NCBI RefSeq assembly: GCF_003065485.1
Contig: NZ_CP026951.1
Coordinates: 2,418,001 to 2,482,000 of the forward strand
DNA from: Salinibacterium hongtaonis
Lineage (GTDB): Bacteria > Actinomycetota > Actinomycetes > Actinomycetales > Microbacteriaceae
Length of the DNA stretch: 64,000 nt
Direction: 5' to 3'
Shown: positions 44,026 to 52,124 of the stretch, in pieces
How the letters are laid out: every line of letters begins with the position of its first letter
Position numbering within the stretch: the stretch's first letter is position 1
Made by a program: the position numbers and the translations under genes
The notes under the pieces: model-generated
What the model was told of the DNA's origin: nothing
Database searches by the model: none
What the model saw: only the letters and a program-made list of their open reading frames with translations

Positions 44026-44670
44026 TCATCGAGCAGGCACGCCCTTAACAGTTTGATTCGAGGGCACGTCTCGAGTTACACACGCCGCAGCCCCTACTAC
44101 GCTTCCGGCGCCGACCGTTAGTCCTTGTAGCACAACGGCGCCTGCTCCGATGAGGGCGCCCTCACCAACCGTCACATCTCCCGAAATCACCGCTGCGGGG
44201 TTGACGGATACAAAGTCCGAAAGACCGCTGTCGTGGCCGACGGTTGTGTTCGGGTTGAGGTGAACATGTCGGCCGAGTGTCACATTGGTGGAGACGTGCA
44301 CGCCACCACATATGACGACGCCCTCGCCAATAGTCAAACTTGATCCGAGCAACGCGCCCGGATGGACGATGGTTGCAGCGCGGTGCGCGGCTTTGGTGAA
44401 GCGCTCATCGATGGCTCGCCGCGCACCGGGATCTCCGACGCCGATCACGAATTGAGCGCTCCTTGGTTCATCGAGCCACTCGTCTTCGGTTCCGAGATAA
44501 GGCACTCCCCTTAGCTGGAGCCGCCGCAAATTTGTTTGACTCGGACCGCTGTCGATTACACCTAGAACGTTGAACTCGGGAGAATCGAAACGACGATTCA
44601 CCTCGTCGACAACGTCGAGTAGTTCCCGCCCAAAACCGCCAGCGCCGACCACAACAAGATCGATGCTCAC
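44026..44670 (-). CDS. pglD: PglD/NeuD-type sugar N-acetyltransferase
   Basis: The product is 214 residues. An N-terminal Rossmann-like domain (LVVVGAGGFGRELLDVVDEV) is followed by a left-handed beta-helix (VHPGALLGSSLTIGEGVVIC, HVHLNPNTTVGHDSGLSD, GDVTVGEGALIGAGAVVLQG). PglD acetylates the 4-amino group of UDP-4-amino-sugar to give UDP-diNAcBac, using acetyl-CoA; the histidine in TVGHD is the catalytic base in characterised members. The GTG start overlaps the pglC stop, matching Campylobacter gene content although not its exact order. Confidence 0.87.
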   Translation of the reverse strand: MSIDLVVVGAGGFGRELLDVVDEVNRRFDSPEFNVLGVIDSGPSQTNLRRLQLRGVPYLGTEDEWLDEPRSAQFVIGVGDPGARRAIDERFTKAAHRAATIVHPGALLGSSLTIGEGVVICGGVHVSTNVTLGRHVHLNPNTTVGHDSGLSDFVSVNPAAVISGDVTVGEGALIGAGAVVLQGLTVGAGSVVGAAACVTRDVPSNQTVKGVPAR

Positions 44671-45305
44671 TCTTTTGCCCCGTCATCCAAGCGGCCCATG
44701 AATTCACGGGCCGTGACGTGCCCAGCCTGGCTTATCCCATCCCGAGTAAGCACGGATGTGACTGTTTTCCCGAGGATGCTGATGTCGAGCAGCGGCGACC
44801 GAGCGTCCACGTAGGCGACGTCAAGTTCAAACTTCTGATCCCAGCTCAAGGCGTTGCGACCGTTCACCTGCGCCAACCCTGTGATCCCCGGGCGCACTTC
44901 GTGACGACGTGCCTGTTCCTCGGAATATCTGCCGAGATACTGCACGAGTAGCGGCCGCGGCCCCACGATGCTCATGTCGCCCCTGAGCACGTTTACCAGG
45001 GTCGGCAGCTCATCAAGACTTGTAGAACGAAGTCGTCGCCCGAACGTTGTCAAGCGCTGCGCATCACTAATCAGTCCTGAAGCCGCGTCGACGTTTGCCA
45101 TCGTTCGAAACTTGTAAAGCATGAATACCCGGCCATGTTTCCCGGGCCTTGGCTGGGAAAAGATCACAGGGCTTCCCAGCTTTGCCCTTACGAGTATCGC
45201 TACAACGAGAAGGATCGGAGAGAGAAGAACAAGTGAAATCCCTGCGGTCAGCACATCCGCGAAGCGTTTGATTGTGTCGTAAGGCTTCAGGATTCCACTC
45301 GTCAC
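44667..45305 (-). CDS. pglC: PglC-like monotopic phosphoglycosyltransferase
   Basis: The product is 212 residues, the small form of the family. It transfers phospho-diNAcBac or a similar sugar phosphate from UDP to undecaprenyl phosphate, the first membrane step. It has one re-entrant helix (GISLVLLSPILLVVAILVRA), then FSQPRPGKHGRVFMLYKFRT, the catalytic Asp-Glu in SLDELPTLVNVL, GDMSIVGPRP, and RPGITGLAQVNGRNAL. There is no large N-terminal four-helix domain, which separates it from WbaP. It overlaps the neighbours by four bases on either side. Confidence 0.92.
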   Translation of the reverse strand: MTSGILKPYDTIKRFADVLTAGISLVLLSPILLVVAILVRAKLGSPVIFSQPRPGKHGRVFMLYKFRTMANVDAASGLISDAQRLTTFGRRLRSTSLDELPTLVNVLRGDMSIVGPRPLLVQYLGRYSEEQARRHEVRPGITGLAQVNGRNALSWDQKFELDVAYVDARSPLLDISILGKTVTSVLTRDGISQAGHVTAREFMGRLDDGAKE

Positions 45306-46438
45306 GCTGGCGTTCCCAGGAACTGGCTGATTCGGCGCAACACGCGGTCAATCTCCGAGACAGAGAGCGCCGAACCGCTCGGCAGCGTTAGCCCCGTCTC
45401 GAACAGCGACTGCGATGATCCGTTGACCACAGATGGAGCTCCGGCGAAGACCGGCTGGAGGTGCATCGGCTTCCAGAGCGGCCTGCTCTCGATACTGTCT
45501 TCGAGCAAGGCTGAGGCCAGATCGGCGGAACTCCAGCCCGTCACGGAGGAGTCGATCACGATCGAACTCAGCCAGAAGTTGTCATCCGAGTCGTTATCGC
45601 CGCCGAATAGTTCGACCCCGTTGACATCACCGAAAAGCAGGCGGTAGTGCTCACGCACAATCTTGCGTCGGGCGATCATCTCATCGAGGCGAGTTAGCTG
45701 AGCACGCCCGAGCGCCGCCAGAAGGTTGCTCATCCGGTAGTTGTAACCGATGTCGATGTGTTCGTAGTGGGTCACCGGCTGACGCGCCTGGGTCGCCAGG
45801 TACCGGGTGTGCGACGCAAGGTCGGCGTCATTGGTCAGGAGCATCCCGCCACCGGACGTCGTCATGATCTTGTTGCCGTTGAACGACACGATCGAGGCGC
45901 GCCCGAACGATCCTGCAGCGCGACCGTCGTGGCTGGCACCCAGAGATTCCGCGGCGTCAGACAGGACGGGAACCCCGAACTCCGCAGCAATGGCAAGAAT
46001 CTCGGTGTAGTTGACGGCCTTGCCCAGCAAATCGACCGGAACAATTGCCGCCGCACGCTCACCCCGCGCGGCAAGTTGCTGCAACGCCTGCCGCAGCAAC
46101 TCGGGATCCATGTTGCCCGTCGACAATTCGCAGTCGATGAAGAAAGGCTGTGCACCCGTGTAAACGATCGCGTTGGCGGTCGCGGCGAACGTCATGCTCG
46201 ACGTGAGCACAACATCGCCGGGCTTGACGCCAAGGCCTAACAGACCGAGGTGAAGCGCCGCAGTGCCGGAGCTCAATGCAACCGCATGCTCGACTCCAAC
46301 GCGGGCCGCCAATTCGGACTCGAACGCGTCGACATCGGGGCCAAGCGGGGCGATCCATCCGGACCGCATCGCCGCGACGACATACTGTTCCTCTAGCTCC
46401 CCAACGTCTGGCGACGACATGTAGATCCGGTCACTCAT
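45302..46438 (-). CDS. pglE: PLP-dependent sugar aminotransferase (PglE-like)
   Basis: The product is 378 residues of the DegT/DnrJ/EryC1/StrS family. It should aminate the 4-keto group of UDP-4-keto-6-deoxy-GlcNAc, with glutamate as donor. The N-terminus has SSPDVGELEEQYVVAAMRSG and VALSSGTAALHLGL. The cofactor aspartate is in VLSDAAESLGA, and the PLP lysine is in SFNGNKIMTTSGGGML near residue 186. The YNYRMSNLLAALGRAQL block completes the family signature. It overlaps pglF by eight bases and pglC by four. Confidence 0.92.
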   Translation of the reverse strand: MSDRIYMSSPDVGELEEQYVVAAMRSGWIAPLGPDVDAFESELAARVGVEHAVALSSGTAALHLGLLGLGVKPGDVVLTSSMTFAATANAIVYTGAQPFFIDCELSTGNMDPELLRQALQQLAARGERAAAIVPVDLLGKAVNYTEILAIAAEFGVPVLSDAAESLGASHDGRAAGSFGRASIVSFNGNKIMTTSGGGMLLTNDADLASHTRYLATQARQPVTHYEHIDIGYNYRMSNLLAALGRAQLTRLDEMIARRKIVREHYRLLFGDVNGVELFGGDNDSDDNFWLSSIVIDSSVTGWSSADLASALLEDSIESRPLWKPMHLQPVFAGAPSVVNGSSQSLFETGLTLPSGSALSVSEIDRVLRRISQFLGTPA

Positions 46439-48293
46439 CAGCTGGGACTTCCTCCACTGCTTTCAGGAGGGCTTGCGCGACTCCGATTTCCATCGTGTCA
46501 AAGTCGTGCGATCGGCAGCGAGCCTCCCACTCCGCCTGATCCAGACGGTCGGGTGACAGCACGTTCACTGAGGCATGGGAGATCTTGGGGTGAATCGGCC
46601 TCTCATCGGATTCGTTCACTCCGATGAGCTCCTCATGAATCTTCTCCCCCGGGCGCAGCCCAGTGAAGACGATGTCGATGTCCTTGCCAGACATTTCGAT
46701 CATGCGCTCGGCCACATCAAGAATGCGTACCGGTTCTCCCATATCGAGGATGAGGACTTCGGACGGCCGACCAATGCCGCCCGCCTGAACTACCAGTTGG
46801 CAGGCCTCGGGAATCGTCATGAAAAATCGGGTGGCATCAGGATGAGTCACGGTCAGCGGGCCACCCGCTTTGATGAGGGAAGTGAATGTCGGAAGCATCG
46901 AGCCACGGCTGCCGATGACGTTACCGAAACGCACAGAGACGTATTTCTTGCCGGTCGTCTCAGCAGCCCACGCAGTGAGCTTCTCCGCAACGCGCTTAGA
47001 ATGCCCCAGCACACTCGTCGGGTTCGCAGCCTTGTCAGTAGAAATATTGACGAATGTCGAGACGCCTACACTCATGGAGGCCTGCAAGACGTTGACGGTG
47101 CCCAAGACATTGGTCTTCCAGGCCTCAGCCGGATACTGCTCGAGCATCGGCAGATGCTTGAGAGCAGCAGCATGAAACACGACCTCAGGACGACGCTCGT
47201 CGAAGATTCGCTGCAACGCCCCGCGGTCACGGATGTCAGCAAGCACAACGTCTTTGGTATCAAGCAAACCGTGGCCGGCGATCGAAATCTGGGCAGCCTG
47301 CAGACCCGTCTCGTCTCGGTCGAGCATCATCAGCTCAGCGGGATGGAACCTGGTGATCTGTCGACACAGCTCTGACCCGATTGACCCGCCCGCGCCCGTG
47401 ACCAGTACCCGCTTGCCCTGGATGTAATCAGCGATGGACTCGATCTGCGTGTCGACCGGCTGCCGACCGATGAGATCTTCGATGGAAATGTCGCGCAGGT
47501 CGCGCAGACGCGAATGCCCCTCCAGGATTTCCCGCAGCGAAGGAAGCACCATGGTGCGCAGGCCTGCAGCGGTGGCCGCATCACTAATGGATCGCAGGGC
47601 CGCGGCATCCGCACGGCCAATCGCGATGACGAGCACCGTCGCCCCTGTCGACTGCGCAAGATCGACCAAGTCGTTTCGCGAACCCAACACCCGAATACCG
47701 TGCAACCACACTCGCCGCTTGTTGGGGTCGTCATCGATGATGCCCACCGGTATGAAAGCAGACAGCGCATCAGTGCGCATACGACGAATGATATTTCCGC
47801 CCAGATAGCCGGCCCCGTAGACCAGCGCGCGCTGGGCACCATCCTGCGGAGCGATGCTGCGCTCCGCCATCGCCCGCTTCAGGTACCGAGTGCCGCACAT
47901 CAGCACGAAAACAATCAGGGCGGCCAAGAAGACAACTCTGCGAGGGATATCCCAGAGGATGCCGAACACCGCAACCGTTATGCCCAGCGTCACGACTTGA
48001 AACAGCACGGTCCAGAGCACGGAAGTGATTTCGTCGAAGCTGCCATAAGGATGGCGCCCTCGGTAAAGGTGGAAGATCCAACCAGCCAAAAACTGAATTG
48101 CCGCAGCGCCAACCCACAAGACGGCGAGAGCCGACCAGTTCACCAGAAGCGGGTCGAAGTCGAAACGAAGCACGGCAGCCGCAGCCAACGCGACACCCCA
48201 TGAGGCTGCATCGAGAAGATACTTCGCCCAGATCCTCGAGTGAGGCCCACCGGAATACCCCTCCGACACTGCCGATTCCCCCAGCTGCGGCAC
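46431..48293 (-). CDS. pglF: Membrane-bound UDP-GlcNAc 4,6-dehydratase (PglF-like)
   Basis: The product is 620 residues. Four membrane helices in the first 130 residues precede a CoA/NAD-binding-like domain. A short-chain dehydratase domain with NAD loop VLVTGAGGSIGSELCRQI starts near residue 283. The catalytic segment is NISTDKAANPTSVLGHSKRV, in which TDK and the following lysine match PglF and WbpM, and VRFGNVIGSRGSMLPTF follows. It converts UDP-GlcNAc to the 4-keto-6-deoxy sugar. GTG was chosen as start with AGAGGG seven bases upstream. It heads a ten-gene operon. Confidence 0.93.
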   Translation of the reverse strand: MPQLGESAVSEGYSGGPHSRIWAKYLLDAASWGVALAAAAVLRFDFDPLLVNWSALAVLWVGAAAIQFLAGWIFHLYRGRHPYGSFDEITSVLWTVLFQVVTLGITVAVFGILWDIPRRVVFLAALIVFVLMCGTRYLKRAMAERSIAPQDGAQRALVYGAGYLGGNIIRRMRTDALSAFIPVGIIDDDPNKRRVWLHGIRVLGSRNDLVDLAQSTGATVLVIAIGRADAAALRSISDAATAAGLRTMVLPSLREILEGHSRLRDLRDISIEDLIGRQPVDTQIESIADYIQGKRVLVTGAGGSIGSELCRQITRFHPAELMMLDRDETGLQAAQISIAGHGLLDTKDVVLADIRDRGALQRIFDERRPEVVFHAAALKHLPMLEQYPAEAWKTNVLGTVNVLQASMSVGVSTFVNISTDKAANPTSVLGHSKRVAEKLTAWAAETTGKKYVSVRFGNVIGSRGSMLPTFTSLIKAGGPLTVTHPDATRFFMTIPEACQLVVQAGGIGRPSEVLILDMGEPVRILDVAERMIEMSGKDIDIVFTGLRPGEKIHEELIGVNESDERPIHPKISHASVNVLSPDRLDQAEWEARCRSHDFDTMEIGVAQALLKAVEEVPADE

Positions 48294-48448
48294 GAAAAGC
48301 CCTCTAATCCTCGTTGACCGGAAAATAAAAACATTGTGTCACAGGCGCTGACTGCGTCCATCGAGCTCCGTACGCGAAGCAATCTCGTGAAAACTGTGAG
48401 TCTTCATAGAGTACCTGTTGAAACCGACACGCTTGCCCCGTTCCGCCC

Positions 48449-48480
48449 GAAAACAGAAAAAGCACCCTTTCGGGTGCCTT
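48449..48480 (-). terminator. Rho-independent terminator, minus strand
   Basis: On the minus strand GCACCC-GAAA-GGGTGC forms a hairpin followed by TTTTTCTGTTTT. It lies about 50 bases downstream of the truncated helicase copy and separates it from pglF. The remaining 150 bases up to 48293 hold the likely pglF promoter region, but no convincing -35/-10 pair was found. Confidence 0.85.
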
Positions 48481-48529
48481 GTCTGCAACAGATATTAACG
48501 GCCTCGGCAGGTGTTCAACCCGCCAGCCG

Positions 48530-49321
48530 CTAGAGCGCGGCGAGCGTGTCGAGCAGCTGGTCGCCGGGGGCGACATTGTGCACGGACGCGTTGATCTCGG
48601 CGCGGCCCAGCATCTCGTCGACCCTGCGGTGACGGTTACGCGTGGTCAGCGTGACGACGGTGCCCTTCTTGCCGGCACGGCCCGTGCGCCCGGAGCGGTG
48701 GAGGTACGTCTTGTACTCCTCCGGCGGGTCCGCCTGGATGACGAGCGAAATGTCATCGACGTGGATGCCGCGGGCAGCAACATCCGTAGCGACGAGCACA
48801 TTCACTCGGCCACTCGTGAGCATCTGCAGGTTGCGCGTGCGCCGGCTCTGGTTGAGGTCACCGTGCAGCGACGTTGCCGGGATGCCGGCACCGTCGAGCA
48901 TGTCGGCAAGCTCCTCGGCAAATGCGCGAGTGCGGGCAAAGACGAGCGTCTTGCCCTCGCCACCGGCGAGCTGCTCGATGATGGCACGCTTGTCGCGCTG
49001 CTCAATGAGGAGAACGCGGTGGTCGATCGTGGACGACGCCTGGTCTTCACCAGCGACCTCGTGCACGGCAGGGTTCACGAGGAACTGCTTGACGAGCGTT
49101 GCGACACCCTTGTCGAGGGTTGCCGAGAAGAGAAGTTTCTGGCCGCCCTGCTTGGTGTGCTGCAGGATGCGCTGTACGGGCTCGAGGAACCCGAGGTCGC
49201 ACATGTGGTCGGCCTCGTCGAGAACCGTGACCATGACCTCGCTGAGGTCGAGCACATCCCGACCAGCAAGAACGTCGGGGATCGTCGCCGCCTGGATGGC
49301 AAACGGCGCTGCCGTGACCAT
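48530..49321 (-). pseudogene. Truncated DEAD-box helicase copy lacking Walker A
   Basis: The 263-residue frame matches the C-terminal half of the intact helicase at 52125-54326. It keeps TVLDEADHMCDLGFLEPVQ, LLFSATLDKG and YLHRSGRTGRAGKKGTVVT. The disordered N-terminus and the Q-motif start are absent. An in-frame gap of 327 bases removes GRGKTGSGKT through the next helicase motifs, so it cannot bind ATP in the normal way. The 716 bases from 48538 to 49253 differ from the intact copy at only six positions that I counted. A small regulatory role for the fragment cannot be excluded. Confidence 0.8.
48538..49253 (-). repeat. Direct repeat, copy 1 (helicase C-terminal half)
   Basis: This 716-base block matches 52133-52848 in the same orientation with six single-base differences. 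The offset is 3595 bases throughout, so there are no gaps. A further short block, 49260-49314, matches 53176-53230 less well (about five differences in 55). Confidence 0.92.
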
Positions 49322-49690
49322 GCACTCGGCACGCTTGCTCGTGATGGTTGGCGCGCAGCGCGGAAGGCACCGCGCTCAAGGGTCCGAGCCCTACAGCGGT
49401 CAATTACGAGCGTGTTCCGAGGTCGCACGAGTCGCCGAAGCAGCAGCCGCAACCTACTTCGATCTCGGCGAAACGCAATGTCCCTGAGGCATCTGCACGC
49501 TGTTCGGTGATGGTGTGCTGATGTTTGATGCACCCGAGACAGAGTGTGCAAATGGCTGTTTCTCCGGAGAAAAAGAAACTACTTGAGCGGTCTCGGCAGG
49601 GATGACTGCGCCGTCTTCTCCCCCCGGACTGGGGGTTTGATTCTCTCGAGGAATGCCTTTGCTTTCGATATATCAAAATAGTGTGGTGGG
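49322..49690. other. Intergenic region before the LPxTG protein gene
   Basis: The first part contains no convincing gene. A minus-strand open frame (49404-49676) includes a Cys/His-rich stretch (AICTLCLGCIKHQH, GCGCCFGDSCD) and may be a remnant; its start is not supported. A 17-codon plus-strand frame (MAVSPEKKKLLERSRQG) begins at 49551. A C-run/G-run inverted repeat lies at 49621-49635. GATATATC at 49667-49674 gives a possible -10 (TATATC) close to the start of the LPxTG gene. Confidence 0.5.
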
Positions 49691-52042
49691 ATGACCCGAA
49701 CTCATACTCGCCGAGCGCTCGCGCTTGCGCTCTCCCTCACGCTGGGGGCCGGATTGGTCGTCGCGACCGGACCCACCGCCGTGGCCATCCCCCTCGAGCC
49801 CACTCTCAGCAGCCTGACCACATCGATCGGCGATCTCGACGCCACCTTCGATCCGGCCGTCACGAACTACGCCATGACGGTCGCCAACACCGCCACCTAC
49901 TTTTCATTCACTCCTACGGCGGGTGACCCCTCCGCCACGATCACGACCTGGAACGGCGACGCGGAGGCCGTCACCCCCAGCGGCACCCCGACGACGCCGT
50001 CGTGGCTACGGGTCGGCGCCAACATCATGACCGCGACGGTCGCGGTGCCGGGCGGCGGACCAAGCGTGCAGTACACGCTCACCGTGACGAAGCTCCCCGC
50101 GCCGCCCCCCGCCTACGATCTGAGCCTCAGCAGCCTCGCAGTCTCGCAGGGAAGCCTCAGCCCCGCCTTCGACTCCGCGACCACGTCGTACTCGGTCGAT
50201 GTGCCGTATGAGACCACAACCCTGGACTTCATGCTTGGCTCGGTACCTGCCGGAAACGGGCTCACACTGAGCGCCACAATGCCTGTCGACGCCATGACCG
50301 TAAGACTTGCCGCATCCGGCACGCTCGCATGGATCACCGTCACGGCCCCCGACAGCACCTCCCGAACGTATTGGGTCACCATCACGCGCGGCCCGGCCCC
50401 CACCGCCGACGTCGATCTCGCGAACCTCGAGCTCTCAGTAGGCACGCTCACCCCTGCCTTCGACCCCTCCATCACGAACTACACGGCGACGGTTCCCTAC
50501 GCCGTGCGGTCGATGCAGATCACCGCGACAGCATCGACGAGCGGTCACACCCTCACACTCCTCAATACCCCCATGACCGACGGTGCGCCCACGACGGTGC
50601 CCCTCAATTTCGACCCCATGGGCAACGGCTTCGGCATCAACGTCACGGCAGCCAACGGCGTGAGCAAGGGCTACAACGTCACGATCACGCGCGACCAGCC
50701 CTCGAGCAACGCCAACCTGACGAGCCTCTCGCTGTCGAACGCCGCCCTCTCACCCGCGTTCTCCAATGCGGAGACCGACTACGCAGTAACGGTGCCCTAC
50801 CTCACGACATCGACGACCGTCACCGCAGTGGCGGCGGATGCTACGGCGATCCTTCGCATCAACGGCACCGACACCGCATCCGGCGTCGCCTCGTCGCCGA
50901 TCGCGCTGAGGATCGGCGCCAACTCGATCGTCGTCGAGCCCACCGCAGAAGACGGCGTGACGACAACGAGGCGCACGATCGTCGTCACGCGCGAGGCGCC
51001 TGACCTCGACCTCGCCTCGCTCACGGTTGCCGGCGGCACCCTCTCGCCAGCGTTCGACGCCGCCACCACGGCGTATACCCTGGCGCTGCCGTACCCCGTG
51101 ACCTCAGTCGACGTCGCGGCGACCTCAGTCGAGTCGGACTGGACGCTGCGCATCCAGGGCGTCGAGACAGGTGCCAGCACGATCGCCACACCCATCGGCG
51201 CGAGCACGATCACCGTTCGCGTGACCGCCCTGCACGGAGAGTTCCGTGACTACACGATCGCCGTAACGCGCGAGGCGCCATCGACCAATGCGATCCTGAG
51301 CGGCATCAGCCTCTCGGGCGGCACCCTCGCTCCGTCGTTCTCGACCGGCGTGCACAACTACGCCGCCAGCGTCGGCTACCTCACCAAGGAGATCACCATA
51401 GGAGCCGGTGTCGCGGATGCGACAGCGAGCGTGACGATCAACGGCACGGCAGCGACATCCGCCACCCTTGCGCTCGGAGTCGGGGCGAACACCGTCACGA
51501 TCGTGACGACCGCCCAGGATGGGATCACGACGAGCACAACAACCGTGGTCATCACCCGCCAGGCAGCACCTCTGCCCGACGTCGACATCGCCCTCGGCTT
51601 CACGGCCGGTGACGCCGCGGCTGGTGCGCCATTTACCATCAACGGAGCAAACCTGTTGCCCGGCAGCGCCGCGACCGTGACCATGCACTCGACTCCGGTC
51701 GTGCTCGCACGCGGCACCGTACTGGCCGACGGCACGATCGTTCTGAGCGCCCGCATTCCCGCGGGTGCTGGAGCCGGCGCCCACAGGCTCGTGTTCGAGG
51801 GCACCGCCGTCGACGGCACCGCCGTGACCTCGACCGCATGGTTCACAGTGCTGGCGAACGGCAGGATCGGCGCGGTGTCACTCACCGGGCCCGTCGCCTA
51901 CGCCGAGCCGGCCGCGGTTCGCGCCTTACCCGTCACGGGAGCAGATGCGGCAGCGCCGGCAATAGTGGGCACGGCCGGGGTAGCGTTCGGCGCACTCCTG
52001 CTGATGCTGGGTGGGGCGCTGCGCCGAAGGGCTCGCGCTTAA
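49691..52042 (+). CDS. LPxTG cell-wall protein with cadherin-like beta-sandwich repeats
   Basis: The product is 783 residues. A signal peptide (RALALALSLTLGAGLVVATG) is followed by six repeats of about 95 residues, each beginning LxSLxxSxGxLxPAFD and containing TxYxVxVPY, as in the cadherin-like beta-sandwich family (PF12733). One more Ig-like module follows near residues 625-735. The C-terminus is a classical sorting signal: LPVTG, a hydrophobic helix (VGTAGVAFGALLLMLGGALR) and RRRARA. Sortase should attach it to peptidoglycan. It is likely an adhesin or surface-layer component. It ends at a strong terminator and lies between the two helicase copies on the opposite strand. Confidence 0.9.
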   Translation: MTRTHTRRALALALSLTLGAGLVVATGPTAVAIPLEPTLSSLTTSIGDLDATFDPAVTNYAMTVANTATYFSFTPTAGDPSATITTWNGDAEAVTPSGTPTTPSWLRVGANIMTATVAVPGGGPSVQYTLTVTKLPAPPPAYDLSLSSLAVSQGSLSPAFDSATTSYSVDVPYETTTLDFMLGSVPAGNGLTLSATMPVDAMTVRLAASGTLAWITVTAPDSTSRTYWVTITRGPAPTADVDLANLELSVGTLTPAFDPSITNYTATVPYAVRSMQITATASTSGHTLTLLNTPMTDGAPTTVPLNFDPMGNGFGINVTAANGVSKGYNVTITRDQPSSNANLTSLSLSNAALSPAFSNAETDYAVTVPYLTTSTTVTAVAADATAILRINGTDTASGVASSPIALRIGANSIVVEPTAEDGVTTTRRTIVVTREAPDLDLASLTVAGGTLSPAFDAATTAYTLALPYPVTSVDVAATSVESDWTLRIQGVETGASTIATPIGASTITVRVTALHGEFRDYTIAVTREAPSTNAILSGISLSGGTLAPSFSTGVHNYAASVGYLTKEITIGAGVADATASVTINGTAATSATLALGVGANTVTIVTTAQDGITTSTTTVVITRQAAPLPDVDIALGFTAGDAAAGAPFTINGANLLPGSAATVTMHSTPVVLARGTVLADGTIVLSARIPAGAGAGAHRLVFEGTAVDGTAVTSTAWFTVLANGRIGAVSLTGPVAYAEPAAVRALPVTGADAAAPAIVGTAGVAFGALLLMLGGALRRRARA

Positions 52043-52064
52043 CAGCCTGAGCTGAAACGCCGAA

Positions 52065-52100
52065 GGGGGCGGATGCTGCGCAATCGCAGCATCCGCCCCC
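52065..52100. terminator. Bidirectional terminator between LPxTG gene and helicase
   Basis: A perfect 16-base stem (GGGGGCGGATGCTGCG and its complement) with the loop CAAT lies between two convergent stops. It can end both transcripts, though the T tracts are short. Confidence 0.85.
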
Positions 52101-52124
52101 CTTGCGTTCTCGGGATGCGAGAGG

